Of a stretch of 35,966 nt of DNA, positions 34,292 through 35,966 are shown piece after piece. The DNA is taken from contig JAJDNY010000015.1 in the NCBI GenBank assembly GCA_022340425.1, positions 1 to 35,966 on the forward strand, read 5' to 3'. The DNA comes from Desulfobacteraceae bacterium (GTDB lineage Bacteria > Desulfobacterota > Desulfobacteria > Desulfobacterales > JAABRJ01). Below the pieces are notes generated by a model that was given only the letters and a program-made list of their open reading frames with translations, did no database searches and had not been told where the DNA came from. Each line of letters starts with the position of its first letter. Positions within the stretch are counted from its first letter, which is position 1. The position numbers and the translations under genes are program-made.

Positions 34292-35398
34292 ATGTTTTCA
34301 AATCCAAAGCTCCTGGGGATCGGTTGCGGGGTGATCTGGTTCTGGCTTCTTTTGGTGATGCCTGAGAATGCCGCTTCCCAAGACGACGCTGCGGTTTCAC
34401 CCAAGCTGGTGGTGGGGACGGTGGTGGCGCCGCCGATGGCCATGAAAAACGCCGATGGCCGATGGGAGGGCTTCGGTATCGAAGTCTGGGGGACCGTGGC
34501 CGAGGAGATGGGCGTTTTGTTCGAGATTCGCGAATTCGGCAGCCTGGGTCTTTTGGTGGATGCGATCAAAAACGGAGACATAGACGTCATCCCTTCCTTG
34601 CCTGTGGAGGCGCGGTACGAAGCTTTCATGGATTTCGCCCAATCCTACCTGAAATCGGGATTGGCCATTGCGGTGCCGGTGGCAGGTGCCGGTGGCAGAT
34701 TGCGGAGCGTTACCGCAAGCCTATTTTCAAAGGATATCCTGCAAGCGGTTGGTCTGCTGGTCCTGATGTCGCTGATAGCCGGGATGGTCGTCTGGGGGTT
34801 TGAAAGGCGGTCCAACCGCGAAATGTTCGGTGGTGGGGCTGGGAAGGGGATCGGCCAAGGCCTCTGGTGGTCCATGACGACCATGACCACCGTGGGATAT
34901 GGAGACAAGGCGCCAAAGACAATCGGCGGGCGGATCACTGCGGCCGTCTGGATGCTCTCATCGATCGTCTTTATCTCCAGCTTTACGGCCCACATCACGA
35001 CCTCGCTGACCGTCGGTGAGCTGCGCGGCAAGGTTCGCGGCTTTCACGATCTTTTCAATGCCCGCGTCGGGTCCATACCCGAATCCGAGGCCATGATTTT
35101 CCTGGCTAGCCGCGGGATGGCCGCAAAGCCCTTTAAAACCATATCCGAAGGGTTGCAGGCGGTCGCCGACAAGAAAATAGATGCGTTTGTGTTGAATGAA
35201 GTCATACTGAAGTACTTTGTAAAAAATGAATTTCCCGGGCGGGTGCGGGTCATACCCGGAATTTTTGATGAATATTTTGTCGGCATCGGCTTGCAAGCCG
35301 GAAGCCCGCTGCGCAAACCGGTCAGCCAGGCATTGCTGGAGTTGATGAAAACCGAAAAATGGACTGAACTGCTCAATCGCTATAAACTGAATTCTTGA
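34292..35398 (+). CDS. Prokaryotic ionotropic glutamate receptor-like potassium channel
   Basis: This protein of about 368 residues (372 from a GTG at 34280) combines a periplasmic amino-acid-binding fold with a potassium-channel pore. After an N-terminal signal/anchor, lobe one spans about 40-150 (KLVVGTVVAPPMAMKNADGRWEGFGIEVW and VDAIKNGDIDVIPSL). Next come a helix (DILQAVGLLVLMSLIAGMVVWGF), a pore loop WWSMTTMTTVGYGDKAP with selectivity filter TVGYGD, a second helix (AAVWMLSSIVFISSFTAHITTSL), and lobe two from about 250 (LRGKVRGFHDLFNARVGS to TEKWTELLNRYKL). This is the GluR0 layout: ligand binding outside opens a K+ pore. The ligand is unknown. It probably shares a transcript with mscS. 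Confidence 0.9.
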   Translation: MFSNPKLLGIGCGVIWFWLLLVMPENAASQDDAAVSPKLVVGTVVAPPMAMKNADGRWEGFGIEVWGTVAEEMGVLFEIREFGSLGLLVDAIKNGDIDVIPSLPVEARYEAFMDFAQSYLKSGLAIAVPVAGAGGRLRSVTASLFSKDILQAVGLLVLMSLIAGMVVWGFERRSNREMFGGGAGKGIGQGLWWSMTTMTTVGYGDKAPKTIGGRITAAVWMLSSIVFISSFTAHITTSLTVGELRGKVRGFHDLFNARVGSIPESEAMIFLASRGMAAKPFKTISEGLQAVADKKIDAFVLNEVILKYFVKNEFPGRVRVIPGIFDEYFVGIGLQAGSPLRKPVSQALLELMKTEKWTELLNRYKLNS

Positions 35399-35461
35399 TT
35401 TTAAATGTTTGTGTTCGCTAATCGTTAAACCAAAGCCAGGGAAGACTGGCGGATAATTGGC

Positions 35462-35966
35462 ATGTCAACCCGACACCTGATGGCCTGCCATGACTGCGAC
35501 CTGCTCTACCGCATGCCTGCCGTTGCCGAGGGCATGACGGCCACCTGCGTCCGTTGCGGGGCGGTGCTCGCCAGGCCCAAACGCAACGGCCTGGAGCGCT
35601 CGCTGGCCCTGGCGGTGGCCGGCCTGGTTCTTTTCGTGCTGGCCAACAGCTTCCCGTTTCTGGGCTTCAAGGTCCAGGGCCAGGTCCGGGAGACGCTGCT
35701 CTTAACCGGGATCTGGGAGTTGCACCTGCAGGGGATGCCCCAGGTAGCCTTGCTGGTGTTTGTCACCACCGTTCTCGCCCCGCTGGCGCAGCTGCTCGCG
35801 CTGGTTTACATCCTGCTGCCGCTGAGGCGCGATCGTCCGGCACCCGGCATGTTTCAAGTCTTCCGCTGGCTGCGCAGCATCGCGCCCTGGAGCATGACGG
35901 AGGTGTTCATGCTGGGGATTCTGGTCTCGGTCGTCAAGCTGGCCAAGATGGCCCAGATCATCCCGG
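35462..35966 (+). CDS. pqiA: Paraquat-inducible protein A (PqiA/YebS family), cut by the window end
   Basis: 168 codons are visible and no stop is reached. The protein starts MSTRHLMACHDCDLLYRMPAVAEG, with a zinc-ribbon pair CHDC and CVRC (TATCVRCGAVL) as in PqiA, then a helix ALAVAGLVLFVLANSFPFLGFKVQGQ, two further hydrophobic segments and RWLRSIAPWSMTEVFMLGILVSVVKLAKMA, all family features. PqiA works with PqiB (MCE domain) and PqiC in envelope lipid transport; partners would lie beyond the window. The ribosome binding site is weak. Confidence 0.85.
   Translation, partial: MSTRHLMACHDCDLLYRMPAVAEGMTATCVRCGAVLARPKRNGLERSLALAVAGLVLFVLANSFPFLGFKVQGQVRETLLLTGIWELHLQGMPQVALLVFVTTVLAPLAQLLALVYILLPLRRDRPAPGMFQVFRWLRSIAPWSMTEVFMLGILVSVVKLAKMAQIIP

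Overview
The window is GC-rich chromosomal DNA that reads like a mesophilic sulfate-reducing member of the Desulfobacterota (Desulfobacterales or a close relative). The main pointers are a secreted (periplasmic) CbiK cobaltochelatase behind a cobalamin riboswitch, a UbiE-type quinone methyltransferase and a UbiA-type prenyltransferase, a PAS domain carrying a four-cysteine motif, and long palindromic intergenic repeats. This placement is inferred from gene content; no rRNA, tRNA or CRISPR array is visible.

Left part (1-9.6 kb): the 3' end of panC, then metK and ahcY (activated-methyl cycle), then nadK on the opposite strand. Next is a livKHMGF branched-chain amino acid ABC operon that is visibly AT-richer than its surroundings. 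It has a near-consensus promoter and a hairpin terminator/attenuator after livK. A ~157-bp imperfect palindrome directly follows the stop codons of both nadK and livF. A second palindromic repeat family lies in the liv leader, upstream of cls, and as a half copy after yoeB.

Cobalamin block (about 10.1-16.4 kb, minus strand): a promoter, a cobalamin riboswitch and an intrinsic terminator precede cbiK (secreted), a FecCD/BtuC-type permease, a BtuD-type ATPase, a BtuF-type binding protein, cobI, and a nucleoside-recognition (gate) membrane protein. Start/stop overlaps between several neighbours indicate one operon joining early corrinoid synthesis to an uptake system.

Middle part (16.4-23.6 kb): a PHP-family phosphatase; fumC overlapping a small cysteine-rich zinc-ribbon gene; a UbiA prenyltransferase followed by a cytochrome b5/DUF2231 membrane protein; a 600-bp stretch without convincing genes; two small unknown proteins and tatA; a relic of a REP-associated transposase; and a complete yefM-yoeB toxin-antitoxin pair with a recognisable operator.

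Right part (23.8-35.97 kb): a class I methyltransferase overlapping ubiE, divergent from a PAS-SpoIIE phosphatase; a stand-alone Old Yellow Enzyme-type oxidoreductase with a C-terminal cysteine cluster; a tyrosine-phosphatase/YkgJ-like fusion; a cardiolipin synthase; a DUF3313-type lipoprotein; a large MscS channel; a prokaryotic glutamate-receptor-like potassium channel (binding-protein lobes around a TVGYGD pore); and the start of a PqiA-type protein cut by the window edge. The last genes form an envelope and ion-homeostasis neighbourhood.
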